Assembly (NCBI RefSeq): GCF_012927165.1
Contig: NZ_JABBGA010000020.1
Coordinates: 1-64,000, forward strand
Direction: 5' to 3'
Length of the DNA stretch: 64,000 bases
Source of the DNA: Zoogloea dura
GTDB taxonomy: Bacteria > Pseudomonadota > Gammaproteobacteria > Burkholderiales > Rhodocyclaceae
The notes beneath the pieces were generated by a model. That model was not told where the DNA came from. It made no database searches and worked only from the letters and a program-made list of their open reading frames with translations. The position numbers were made by a program, and so were the translations under genes. Shown one piece after another: positions 43,361 to 51,457 of this stretch (position 1 is the stretch's first letter; every line of letters starts with the position of its first letter).

Positions 43361-45308
43361 CCCCCAGGGCTGGGCTGTGCCCAGCCCGCCCCCCACGGGG
43401 GGGCAGGAAACCGCGGGCGGCCCGGTGTTTCCTGGTGAGGGCCTCGCCGGCCTGGCCGGCGCGGTTCCTGCAGGCGTGCCGGATGAGGTGACGTTGGCGC
43501 GGCTGGCCGGCGAGTTCTTCGCCGCGCTGCCGACGGGCCTGGCCGGCCCGCTGGCGTCGAAGCTGTCCGCTGGGGGGGCTGCGGCCAGCGCCCCGGCGCC
43601 GGAGATCGTCCCTACCGGCAACGTCGGCCCGACCCTGACCGCCGCCGCGCCGGTGGCGCCGGTACGGGCGGAGTCGGTTCCGATCGACCACGCCGCGGCC
43701 GCAGGCCGGCCCGGTGCGCCGGTGTTCGGTGTGCCGGAGGCCTACGCCGCCGCCCTGCCGACCTTCAGTCCGCCGGCCTCACCGCCGCCGCTGGCGCCGT
43801 CCATGCCCTATTACTTCCTGGGCGAGGCGGGTGCATTCCAGTCCGCCGGGCAGGCTCCCGGCGCCGCACCAGCGGTGGAGAACCGCGTCGTGCCCCAGGC
43901 CTTCGGGCTGCCGGGTGAAGCGGAACTGCACCAGATCCTCGCCGAACTGGGGAGTGACCGTCGTGGTGCTGCAGCAGCCCACCCTGCCGGCGCGCCGGGG
44001 CATTTCTACTTCCTCGATACGGCGGGGGTGCAGAACCGGGAGGCCAGCGTGCCGGCCACGGCGTCACCGGCCCATCCGGCCTTCGACGTGCAGGCGGTAC
44101 GCCGCGACTTCCCGATCCTGCAGGAGCGCGTCAACGGCCGGCAACTGATCTGGCTGGACAACGCGGCTACGACCCATAAGCCGCAGGCGGTGATCGACCG
44201 GCTGGCGTATTTCTACCAGCACGAGAACTCCAACATCCACCGGGCCGCCCATGAACTCGCCGCCCGGGCGACGGATGCCTACGAAGGTGCGCGCAGCAAG
44301 GTGGCGCGCTTCCTGGGGGCCTCGTCCACGGAGGAGATCATCTTCGTGCGCGGCGCCACCGAAGGCATCAACCTGATCGCCAAGACCTGGGGCTGGCAGA
44401 ACGTGGGCGAGGGCGACGAGATCATCGTCTCCAACCTCGAACACCACGCCAACATCGTGCCCTGGCAGCAGCTTGCCGCGGCCAAGGGGGCGAAGCTCAA
44501 GGTGATTCCGGTGGATGACACCGGCCAGGTGCTGCTCGACGAGTACCGCAAGCTGCTCACCAGCCGCACGAAGATCGTGTCGGTGACCCAGGTCTCCAAC
44601 GCCCTCGGCACCGTGGTGCCGGTCAAGGAGATCGTTGCCATGGCCCACCAGGCCGGTGCGCTGGCAGTGGTGGACGGTGCCCAGTCGGTATCACACATGC
44701 GGGTCAACGTGCAGGAGATCGACGCGGACTTCTTCGTCTTCTCCGGCCACAAGGTGTTCGCCCCGACCGGCATCGGCGCGGTGTATGGCAAGCGGGCCAT
44801 CCTCGAGGACATGCCGCCCTGGCAGGGCGGTGGCAACATGATTGCCGACGTGACCTTCGAGAAGACCATTTACCACGGTCCTCCGACCCGTTTCGAGGCC
44901 GGCACCGGCAACATCGCCGATGCGGTGGGCCTGGGCGCGGCGATCGACTACGTGGAGCGGCTCGGCATGGAGAACATCGCCCGCTATGAGCACGACCTGC
45001 TGGTGTACACCACCCGCGGCCTGCTCACGGTGCCGGGTCTCAAGCTGATCGGCACCGCCCGCGAGAAGGCGAGTGTCAGCTCCTTCGTGCTCGACGGCTA
45101 TCGTCCCGACGAGGTCGGCAAGGCCCTCAACGAGGAGGGCATCGCGGTGCGCTCCGGCCACCACTGCGCCCAGCCCATCCTGCGCCGTTTCGGGCAGGAA
45201 GCCACGGTGAGGCCGTCGCTGGCCTTCTACAACACCTGCGAGGAGATCGATACCCTCGTCGCGGTGCTGCACCGGCTGGCACGGGGCAAGGGGCGGATCG
45301 GCCGCTGA
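43335..45308 (+). CDS. Encapsulated cysteine desulfurase with long disordered cargo-loading N-terminus
   Basis: 657 residues from the ATG at 43335, inside the last codons of the shell gene. Residues 1 to ~240 are Pro/Ala/Gly-rich and predicted to be disordered, with a few hydrophobic islands: TLARLAGEFF (53-62), YYFLGEAG (159-166) and FYFLDTAG (224-231). The last two are clear repeats. From ~250 the protein is a SufS-type (group II) cysteine desulfurase: NSNIHRAAHEL, NLEHHAN, the PLP lysine in FSGHKVFAPTG and the catalytic Cys in RSGHHCAQP. It turns cysteine into alanine and enzyme-bound persulfide. In Family 2A systems this N-terminal extension targets the enzyme into the shell. A strong hairpin follows the stop. 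Confidence 0.95.
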   Translation: MTIPTLTSDPQGWAVPSPPPTGGQETAGGPVFPGEGLAGLAGAVPAGVPDEVTLARLAGEFFAALPTGLAGPLASKLSAGGAAASAPAPEIVPTGNVGPTLTAAAPVAPVRAESVPIDHAAAAGRPGAPVFGVPEAYAAALPTFSPPASPPPLAPSMPYYFLGEAGAFQSAGQAPGAAPAVENRVVPQAFGLPGEAELHQILAELGSDRRGAAAAHPAGAPGHFYFLDTAGVQNREASVPATASPAHPAFDVQAVRRDFPILQERVNGRQLIWLDNAATTHKPQAVIDRLAYFYQHENSNIHRAAHELAARATDAYEGARSKVARFLGASSTEEIIFVRGATEGINLIAKTWGWQNVGEGDEIIVSNLEHHANIVPWQQLAAAKGAKLKVIPVDDTGQVLLDEYRKLLTSRTKIVSVTQVSNALGTVVPVKEIVAMAHQAGALAVVDGAQSVSHMRVNVQEIDADFFVFSGHKVFAPTGIGAVYGKRAILEDMPPWQGGGNMIADVTFEKTIYHGPPTRFEAGTGNIADAVGLGAAIDYVERLGMENIARYEHDLLVYTTRGLLTVPGLKLIGTAREKASVSSFVLDGYRPDEVGKALNEEGIAVRSGHHCAQPILRRFGQEATVRPSLAFYNTCEEIDTLVAVLHRLARGKGRIGR

Positions 45309-45332
45309 ACGGTCAGTCTGCCGGATGCCTGC

Positions 45333-45366
45333 AAGGCGGCCTCTCCCGTTCGGGGGAGGCCGCCTT
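45333..45366. terminator. Bidirectional terminator hairpin
   Basis: Arms AAGGCGGCCTC and GAGGCCGCCTT (stem extends to about 15 bp with TCCC/GGGG) just after the desulfurase stop and before the convergent AraC gene. TTGTTG follows on the plus strand. Confidence 0.75.
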
Positions 45367-45383
45367 GTTGCATTGGGCGGGAC

Positions 45384-46169
45384 TCAGGTGCCTGACCTGT
45401 CGCGCAGCTCCCCCGGCGATGCGCCGAAGGCGCCGCGAAAGGCGGCGATGAAGGCGGAGGTGGAGTTGTAGCCGTGGGCCAGGGCCACCCGGGTCACGCT
45501 TTCGCCGGCCTCGAGGGCGTCGAGGGACAGCAGCAGGCGCAGCCGCTGACGCCATTCGCCGAAACCCAGGCCGGTTTCCTTAATGAACAGGCGGGCCAGG
45601 GTGCGGGCCGAGGCACCGGCATTGGCGGCCCATTCGGTGAGGGTGCGGTCGTCGTCGGGGGCCTGTTCGAGGGCGCTGCAGATCGCCACCAGGCGGCGGT
45701 CGGAGGGCAGGGGCAAGCCGAAGGGCGCGCGCCGGGCGGCGGCCAGTTCATCCACCAGCACCGCCACCAGGCGGCCGGGGGGGCCGTCCTCGTCGTATTC
45801 GACCGGCAGTTCGCCGATGCGCCGGATCAGTTCGCGGATCAGCGGGCTGATCTCGAGGATGCAGCTTTCGGCAGGCAGCCCGGCCGCGGCTTCGCGCGAC
45901 AGGTACAGGCTGCGCATCTCCGCCTCGCGGCGATTGACCACCTGGTGGGGCACGTCGGGCGGGATCCACACGGCATGATGGGGTGGTGCGGCGTGGTCGA
46001 AGCTGGGGGTGCGCACGCCCAGCACGCCCCGCGCGGCATACGAGAGCTGGCACCAGGGATGGCTGTGTTCCTCGGTCCACGAGCCCGGCGCGAGGGTTTC
46101 GTGACGGTTGTAGAGGGGCCGCGGCAGGCCTGGCAGGCGCGGGATGCTGCGTTTGTGGGTGGTCTGCAT
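45384..46169 (-). CDS. AraC-family regulator (cupin N-terminus)
   Basis: 261 residues. N-terminal cupin-like sensor (EEHSHPWCQLSYAARGVL; WIPPDVPHQV) and a C-terminal double helix-turn-helix (LTEWAANAGASARTLARLFIKETG; VTRVALAHGYNSTSAFIAAFRGAFGASPGE). This is the layout of NimR-like regulators that control adjacent transporters. It is divergent from the SBF-like transporter gene (99 bp between starts), which is its probable target. The effector is unknown. Confidence 0.9.
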   Translation of the reverse strand: MQTTHKRSIPRLPGLPRPLYNRHETLAPGSWTEEHSHPWCQLSYAARGVLGVRTPSFDHAAPPHHAVWIPPDVPHQVVNRREAEMRSLYLSREAAAGLPAESCILEISPLIRELIRRIGELPVEYDEDGPPGRLVAVLVDELAAARRAPFGLPLPSDRRLVAICSALEQAPDDDRTLTEWAANAGASARTLARLFIKETGLGFGEWRQRLRLLLSLDALEAGESVTRVALAHGYNSTSAFIAAFRGAFGASPGELRDRSGT

Positions 46170-46268
46170 GGCCTTGTCCGTTTCTCGCTATTCCATGACC
46201 CGATGCCGTTAGAGCGTCGAAGGGGCCTGGCCTAGAGTCCGGTTTCCTACATTTGCGGTGATGCGTTC

Positions 46269-47279
46269 ATGGAAAGCACCTCTTCCCCCTTGCAGCGATT
46301 GTGCCTGCGTCTGAAGTCCGAGTGGTTCCTGCTGGCGCTGGTGGGCGCGGTGGTGGTGGCCAGCTTCTTTCCCGGGCTGGGCCGTACCGGCGGCGTGCTG
46401 CATGGTGAAGTGGTGGCCAGTGTGGGGATCGCCATCGTGTTCTTCCTGCACGGACTCGGCCTGTCGGTGGCGAGCCTGGTGCAGGGCATGCGCGGCTGGA
46501 AGGTGCATGCGGTGGTGCAGCTCACCACTTTTGCGATCTTTCCGCTGATCTGGTGGGGCGTGGATGCGCTGGCCGGCCCGCATCTGCCGCGGGATCTGGC
46601 GCTGGGCTTCTGCTACCTGTGTGCGCTGCCGTCGACCATCTCGTCGTCGGTGGCGCTGACCGGGCTGGCCCGGGGCAATGTGCCGGTGGCGATCTTCAAC
46701 GCGACCCTGTCGAGCCTGCTGGGCATCGTGCTGACCCCGCTGATTGTCGGCTTCTTTGCCCACGCGGACGGGCGTGGCCTGCCATTCATGGATACGGTGC
46801 TGGGCATCTTCCGGCTGCTCGTGCTGCCGCTGGCGGCGGGCATGCTGCTGCGCCCGCTGTTGCATGCCTGGCATGTGCGTCATCGCCACATGACCCACCT
46901 GCTCGACCGCTGGGTGATCGTGATGCTGGTGTTCACCGCCTTCTGTGACGGCGTTGCGGCAGGCCTGTGGCGGGACAACGGGGTGGATGTGCTGCTGATC
47001 GCGGCCCTCGGCGCGGCAGGCCTGCTGGTGGTCGTGCTGGCCCTGACCACCTGGACGGCTCGGCGGCTCGGCATGGCCACCGCGGACGAGATCGCCACGG
47101 TGTTCTGTGCTTCCAAGAAGACCCTGGCGTCCGGCGTGCCGATGGCCAAGCTGCTGTTCGGCGCCAGCCCGTCCATCGGGCTGGTCCTGTTGCCGATCAT
47201 GTTCTATCACCAGATCCAGCTGATCATCTGCTCGATGCTGGCCAACCGCTACGCCAAGCGTCTTCAGACGCAGGCCTGA
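46269..47279 (+). CDS. Bile acid:sodium symporter-like (SBF/YfeH) transporter
   Basis: 336 residues and ten hydrophobic segments. Motifs of the SBF-like group: GIAIVFFLHGLGLS, then LPSTISSSVALTGLARGN (the unwound helix region that forms the substrate site) and FCASKKTLASGVPMAKLLFG. It is related to YfeH and to plant and yeast Rch1 rather than to true bile-acid carriers. Substrate unknown. Divergent from the AraC gene. Its last 16 bp overlap the convergent DUF815 gene. Confidence 0.88.
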   Translation: MESTSSPLQRLCLRLKSEWFLLALVGAVVVASFFPGLGRTGGVLHGEVVASVGIAIVFFLHGLGLSVASLVQGMRGWKVHAVVQLTTFAIFPLIWWGVDALAGPHLPRDLALGFCYLCALPSTISSSVALTGLARGNVPVAIFNATLSSLLGIVLTPLIVGFFAHADGRGLPFMDTVLGIFRLLVLPLAAGMLLRPLLHAWHVRHRHMTHLLDRWVIVMLVFTAFCDGVAAGLWRDNGVDVLLIAALGAAGLLVVVLALTTWTARRLGMATADEIATVFCASKKTLASGVPMAKLLFGASPSIGLVLLPIMFYHQIQLIICSMLANRYAKRLQTQA

Positions 47280-48160
47280 AGGGGGTGGCGGCCGGCGTAG
47301 TCGCTGGCGAACTGGCGGGCGATGCGGCCGGAGCGGGCGCCGCGGGAGAGGGCCCACTGCAGGGCCTCCTGGCGTGCCGCATCGATGGTCGCCGCGTCGT
47401 AGTGGTAATGCCCCAGCCACTGGGCCACCACCGCCAGGTACTCATCCTGGGAGAAGGAGTAGAAGTGGGTCCATAGCCCGAAGCGCTCGGACAGGGAGGT
47501 CTTCTCCTCCACCGTGTCGCCCGGGTGCAGTTCGCCGGAATCGTCGCGGTAGTGGCTGAGGTTGTCGGCGGCGCGTTCGGTGACCAGGTGGCGGCGGTTC
47601 GAGGTGGCGTAGATCAGCACGTTGGCCGAGGGGCCGGCGATGGAGCCGTCGAGCACCGTCTTGAGCCCTTTGTAGCCGGTCTCGCCATCCTCGAAGGACA
47701 GGTCGTCGCAGAAGATGATGAAGCGCTCGGGGCGGCGGCGGACCCGGTCGACGATCTCCGGCAGGTCGTCCAGATGCTGCTTTTCCACCTCGATCAGGCG
47801 CAGGCCGTCTTTGTGGAAGGCGTCCAGGCAGGCCCGTACCAGGGAGGACTTGCCAGTGCCGCGGGCGCCGGTCATCAGCACGTTGTTGGCGGGCAGGCCC
47901 TGCACGAACTGGCGGGTGTTGCGTTCCACCAGGCTGCGCGGGCCGTCGATGTTGCGCAGCTGGTCGAAGCGTACGAACAGCGGGTCGCGCACCGGCACCA
48001 GGTGGGCGGCGCCGCCCCAGCCGCGGTCGCGCCGCCACAGGAAGGCCACCGCTTCGTCGAGCCGGTCCGCGGGCGGGCCGGCAGGCGGGGTGTGGCGTTC
48101 GAGCAGGTCGGCGATGCGGTCGAGGCGGGCGATCAGGTCAGGCAGCATGGTCTCAGGCAT
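47264..48160 (-). CDS. DUF815 AAA-type ATP-binding protein
   Basis: 298 residues. Walker A GARGTGKSS, Walker B FIIFCDDLSF and sensor-like YATSNRRHLV, with the DUF815 hallmarks WRRDRGWGGAAHLVPV, VERNTRQFVQG and SERFGLWTHF. The biological role of this ATPase family is not established. A short helical N-terminus (LPDLIARLDRIADLLERH) may oligomerise. The start overlaps the end of nfuA by 8 bp, so the two are translated together; the end overlaps the SBF gene on the other strand. Confidence 0.88.
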   Translation of the reverse strand: MPETMLPDLIARLDRIADLLERHTPPAGPPADRLDEAVAFLWRRDRGWGGAAHLVPVRDPLFVRFDQLRNIDGPRSLVERNTRQFVQGLPANNVLMTGARGTGKSSLVRACLDAFHKDGLRLIEVEKQHLDDLPEIVDRVRRRPERFIIFCDDLSFEDGETGYKGLKTVLDGSIAGPSANVLIYATSNRRHLVTERAADNLSHYRDDSGELHPGDTVEEKTSLSERFGLWTHFYSFSQDEYLAVVAQWLGHYHYDAATIDAARQEALQWALSRGARSGRIARQFASDYAGRHPLQACV

Positions 48161-48734
48161 GGGTGTGGGCGAGGGCGCGTACTTCGGCGATCTCGGGGAA
48201 GTGCTGGCGCAGGCGCACGCTGATGAATTCGGTCAGGGTCAGGTCGGCGCTGCCACAGCCGTGGCAGCTGCCACCGAACTTGAGCAGGGCGGTGTCGCCG
48301 TTCTCGACGGCATGCAGCACGATGGAGCCCTGGTGCTCGGCCAGCTGGGGGTTGATGTCGGTCTCCAGGAAATGGCTGATCCGGCGTTCCAGCGGCGCAT
48401 CGGCCGGCGGCGCGATGCTCTCCTTGATATGCGGAGCCACCAGCTTCAGGCGCTGGCCGGTTTCGGTCTTCTGACAGCTCACGCGGAGATCCCGCAGGAA
48501 GTCCACGTGGGCCGGGTTGTAGAAGACCTGCAGGCCGGCCACATCCATCGGCACCTCGTCCGGATGTTCGCCTTCCCGGGCGTAGCCCAGGCCCGCATGG
48601 GCCAGGGAGGTGCCGGGGTGGAGCACATAGACGCGGACACCGAGGCAGCCGGCCGGCTGCTTCGCGACGATCGGCCGGAGGTAGTCGAGGGCGGCCGGCT
48701 CGAGGGTGATGGCGGCGTGAAGCGGGTGGCTCAT
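48153..48734 (-). CDS. nfuA: Fe-S biogenesis scaffold/carrier NfuA
   Basis: 193 residues. The N-terminal half is a degenerate A-type carrier domain (AALDYLRPIVAKQ; GVRVYVLHPGT) without its cysteines, as in E. coli NfuA. The C-terminal half is a NifU-like domain with the cluster-binding CxxC in GGSCHGCGSAD. It accepts 4Fe-4S clusters and delivers them to targets such as lipoate synthase or aconitase, especially under oxidative stress. Its neighbour upstream is a catabolic hydrolase, 19 bp away on the same strand; the DUF815 ATPase gene follows with overlap. Its proximity to the Rieske and ferredoxin genes and to the desulfurase locus is suggestive only. Confidence 0.9.
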   Translation of the reverse strand: MSHPLHAAITLEPAALDYLRPIVAKQPAGCLGVRVYVLHPGTSLAHAGLGYAREGEHPDEVPMDVAGLQVFYNPAHVDFLRDLRVSCQKTETGQRLKLVAPHIKESIAPPADAPLERRISHFLETDINPQLAEHQGSIVLHAVENGDTALLKFGGSCHGCGSADLTLTEFISVRLRQHFPEIAEVRALAHTHA

Positions 48735-48753
48735 GGCTTTGCTCCCGGTCGGG

Positions 48754-49584
48754 TCAGTCGGCTTCGGCCAGGAAGTCCTGGACCAGCTTGATGAAGCGGG
48801 CGCCGTGCTCGATCTGCGTCCAGTGGCCGCAACGGCCGAAGACGTGGAGCTGGGACCGGTCGATCTTGGCGGCGAGCTTGAGGGACACGTCCAGCGGGAC
48901 GACCCGGTCGTCCCGGCCGTGGATGATCAGCACTTCATTCTGCAGCTTGGCCAGATCGGCGTCGGACATGATCTGGGCGTCGCACCAGCGCTGGCGCGGC
49001 GGCGGGAAGACCTTCTCGAAGCGCTCCTGCACGCCGGGGCGGGCGGTGGCGCGGTAGCGCAGCTCAGCCAGCTCGTCGGTCACGATGGAGCGGTCGAAGG
49101 CCATGATGTCCAGGATCTTCTTCATGTTCTCGATGGACGGGGTGTAGCCCCACAGGGCGTCCAGCTCGGGCGTGAAGGGGAAGGGCTGGCCGCCGCTGCC
49201 CATCAGCACGATGCGGCGGATGCGCTCCGGGTGGCGGATCGCCAGGGCCAGGCTGAGGGTGCCGCCGAAGGAGTTGCCGACCAGGTCGGTGCGCTCGATC
49301 TTGAGTGCGTCGAGCAGGCCGATGATCTGGTCCACCCAGGTATCCATGAGCGTGTATTCGAGGTCGGCCGGTGCTTCGGTGTAGCCGAAGCCGACCAGGT
49401 CGGGGGCGATCACGCGGCGCTGGGCGGCGAGCACCGGGATGGCGCCTCGCCAGTTGGCCCAGGCGGTCACGCCGGCGCCGGAGCCGTGCAGCAGGGTGAC
49501 GGGGAAGCCCGTGCCCTGGTCGTGGTAGTTGGTGGTGATGTTGCCAACGGTGAGCTGCTGGGCGATTTCGGGGTTCTGGTTCAT
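48754..49584 (-). CDS. Meta-cleavage-product-type alpha/beta hydrolase
   Basis: 276 residues from the ATG at 49584 (an upstream in-frame ATG at 49647 lacks a site; AGGAGC precedes the chosen start). Oxyanion loop LLHGSGAGVTAWANWRG, nucleophile Ser105 in GNSFGG, Asp in IIHGRDDRVVPL and His in CGHWTQIEH. This pattern is typical of the BphD/XylF/HsaD hydrolases, which cleave the C-C bond of ring-fission products from extradiol dioxygenases. It would follow the dioxygenase at 59.2-60.0 kb in one pathway even though it lies 10 kb away. Divergent from the chorismate-synthase-like gene. Confidence 0.9.
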   Translation of the reverse strand: MNQNPEIAQQLTVGNITTNYHDQGTGFPVTLLHGSGAGVTAWANWRGAIPVLAAQRRVIAPDLVGFGYTEAPADLEYTLMDTWVDQIIGLLDALKIERTDLVGNSFGGTLSLALAIRHPERIRRIVLMGSGGQPFPFTPELDALWGYTPSIENMKKILDIMAFDRSIVTDELAELRYRATARPGVQERFEKVFPPPRQRWCDAQIMSDADLAKLQNEVLIIHGRDDRVVPLDVSLKLAAKIDRSQLHVFGRCGHWTQIEHGARFIKLVQDFLAEAD

Positions 49585-49763
49585 GGGGAGGGGCTCCTGG
49601 GGGAAGGGATCGTCGATAGCGCACAGGCAAGGCGCGTGCGATGGCAAAGGTTATGGCTCCATCAAGTTTGATGTCAACATAAAATCAACTAAAAGTTAAT
49701 TGAAAAAAGCTTTTAATATTGCTGTTGTTTTGATTGATTGTTCGTCGTGCGCTAAGATGCCGC
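49585..49763. promoter_or_regulatory. A/T-rich divergent promoter region with AACT-AAA-AGTT palindrome
   Basis: Between the divergent hydrolase and chorismate-synthase-like genes. About 49670-49740 is A/T-rich (TTAATTGAAAAAAGC). AACT-AAA-AGTT at 49687-49697 is a perfect inverted repeat. A similar arrangement, AGTT-AGGG-AACT, lies at 50806-50817 just before the first MarR-type gene, so both could be operators of these regulators. Four-base arms are short, so chance is possible. Confidence 0.35.
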
Positions 49764-50717
49764 ATGGCAGGAAACAGTTTCGGCACGCTCTTCCGTGTCA
49801 CCTCCTTCGGTGAAAGCCACGGGCCCGCAATCGGTTGCGTGGTGGAGGGGTGCCCACCCGGTCTCGCCATCGACACGCCCCTGATCCAGGCGGCCCTCGA
49901 GCGGCGGCGGCCACGGCTGGCGGGTGCCCTCAGTCAGCGCAGCGAGCCCGACCAGGTGGAGATCCTGTCGGGCGTGTTCGACGGCCGGTCTACGGGCCAG
50001 CCCATCGCCCTGCTGATCCGCAACCAGGACGTGCGCCTGATCGATTACAGCCGCCTCGACCGGCTGTTCCGCCCGGGGCACGCGGAATACACCTACTGGC
50101 ACAAGTACGGGATCAACGATCACCGGGGTGGTGGCCGCGCCTCCGCCCGCGAGACGGCTGCCCGGGTGGCTGCCGGGGCGGTGGCCCGGCACTGGCTGGA
50201 ACAGCGTTATGGCATTGCCCTGAGCGCCTGGGTGGCCTGCATCGGCGAGCTCCAGCTGCCATTCCGCGACGCGGCCGAGCTGGCGCGTAGTCCGCGCTTC
50301 GTGGCCGACGCCAGCCGCGAGGAGGAGGTCGAGGCGATGCTGGCCCGCCACCGTGCCGACGGCGATTCGGTGGGGGCGAGGATCGAACTGCTCGTCCGCC
50401 TGCCGGAGCCCTTCGACAGGCCGGGAGACGCCTGGCTGGACACCCTGGGACGGGCCCTGATGGGGGTCAATGCGGTGAAGGCGGTGGAGTTTGATGAGGC
50501 GCCGGGGGAACTGCGGGCCTGGATTGCAGTCAAGCCCACTCCGAGCGTGCATCTGCCCCGCCGGACGATCGACAAGGCCGGCCGCCCGGCCCTGCTGATG
50601 ACCCGGGGCAAGCGGGACCCCTGCGTGGGTATCCGCGCGGTTCCTGTACTCGAGGCAATGGCCTGGCTGGCCCTGGCCGACCGGGTGCTGCGGGAACGGG
50701 CGTCCGGGGCCTGTTGA
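49764..50717 (+). CDS. Chorismate-synthase paralogue lacking a conserved segment
   Basis: 317 residues from the ATG at 49764, against about 360 in AroC. Most signatures are kept: MAGNSFGTLFRVTSFGESHG (1-20), RPGHAEYTY (103-111), RGGGRASARETA (121-132) and DPCVGIRAVP (285-294). After MGVNAVKAVEF (233-243) the protein jumps to APGELRAWIAVKP, so about 34 residues are missing, including the AroC stretch ending in S-N-H-A-G-G-I-L-G-G-I-S that lines the FMN/EPSP site. The reading frame is intact and there is no frameshift. It is a divergent paralogue within a catabolic island, so it is probably not the housekeeping AroC; whether it still binds FMN or makes chorismate is open. Confidence 0.88.
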   Translation: MAGNSFGTLFRVTSFGESHGPAIGCVVEGCPPGLAIDTPLIQAALERRRPRLAGALSQRSEPDQVEILSGVFDGRSTGQPIALLIRNQDVRLIDYSRLDRLFRPGHAEYTYWHKYGINDHRGGGRASARETAARVAAGAVARHWLEQRYGIALSAWVACIGELQLPFRDAAELARSPRFVADASREEEVEAMLARHRADGDSVGARIELLVRLPEPFDRPGDAWLDTLGRALMGVNAVKAVEFDEAPGELRAWIAVKPTPSVHLPRRTIDKAGRPALLMTRGKRDPCVGIRAVPVLEAMAWLALADRVLRERASGAC

Positions 50718-50825
50718 CCAAGGGAAGCGCGCGCAACTTGCTTCCACAGCCCGCCGGCAAGTCGCTAACATTCGCCGGCGCATCGCGCACTCACCAAAGT
50801 CTGCAAGTTAGGGAACTACACTAGA

Positions 50826-51407
50826 ATGAATACAAAATGGATCCCCGGTCAGGAGCCCACCATTGCCAGCGAAGGTGCCGCAGTAACCGGATGGCATCTC
50901 GCCCATACGTCCCTGGAGGCCGCCGCCACCGAACTCGAATGGGCTCTGCTGCGCTGGCACGAGGCCTTTGACCGCTACAATCGCCAGGCCCTCAACATGC
51001 TGGGCCTGACCACGGTAAGCATCCAGGAAATGACCGTCCTGCATATAGTCGGGTTGCATGACCGGGCCAAACCGGCCAGCATGATCGCCAACCTGCTCAA
51101 CCGGGATGACGTGCAGAACATCCAGTACAGCCTGCGCAAGCTGATGGGGCTGGAACTGGTGCGCAAGGCCCGGGATGGCGCCGGCAAGAACACCAATGTC
51201 GAGGTCACCGAAAAGGGACGCCAGGTGTGTGACGAGGTGGCCAACATCCGCCGCCAGCTGTTGATCCGCCAGATCGGCGAGCTGGAGAACGGCGAGGCGC
51301 GCCTGCTCTTTTCGGCCAGGACGGTGAGCATGCTGATCGGTCTCTACGACGAGGCCGGCCGGGCCTCGACGGGTTACATGGCGCTGGATACGTCCTCCGA
51401 CGAATAG
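50826..51407 (+). CDS. MarR-type winged-helix regulator (first of a pair)
   Basis: 193 residues. A winged-helix core with the flanking dimerisation helices of MarR proteins: LTTVSIQEMTVLHIVGLHD, then SMIANLLNRDDVQNIQYSLRKLMGLELVRKA (recognition helix) and the wing KNTNVEVTEKGRQV. It lacks a ligand domain beyond the MarR fold. The next gene is a paralogue with the same layout, 50 bp downstream. A short inverted repeat (AGTT-AGGG-AACT) lies just before its start and may be an autoregulatory site. It likely controls aromatic genes nearby. Confidence 0.85.
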   Translation: MNTKWIPGQEPTIASEGAAVTGWHLAHTSLEAAATELEWALLRWHEAFDRYNRQALNMLGLTTVSIQEMTVLHIVGLHDRAKPASMIANLLNRDDVQNIQYSLRKLMGLELVRKARDGAGKNTNVEVTEKGRQVCDEVANIRRQLLIRQIGELENGEARLLFSARTVSMLIGLYDEAGRASTGYMALDTSSDE

Positions 51408-51457
51408 GCTTTCACTGGAACATTGCTCCGGGCTTCCGGAGCATCGACCCCTACAAG

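Noticed and set aside
46269..47279. True bile-acid uptake transporter
   Set aside because: The sequence fits the SBF-like/YfeH branch, whose members have unknown or different substrates. No steroid-degradation genes sit beside it.
49764..50717. Housekeeping chorismate synthase aroC
   Set aside because: A conserved ~34-residue active-site segment is missing, the protein is short and the context is catabolic, so I report it only as a paralogue.
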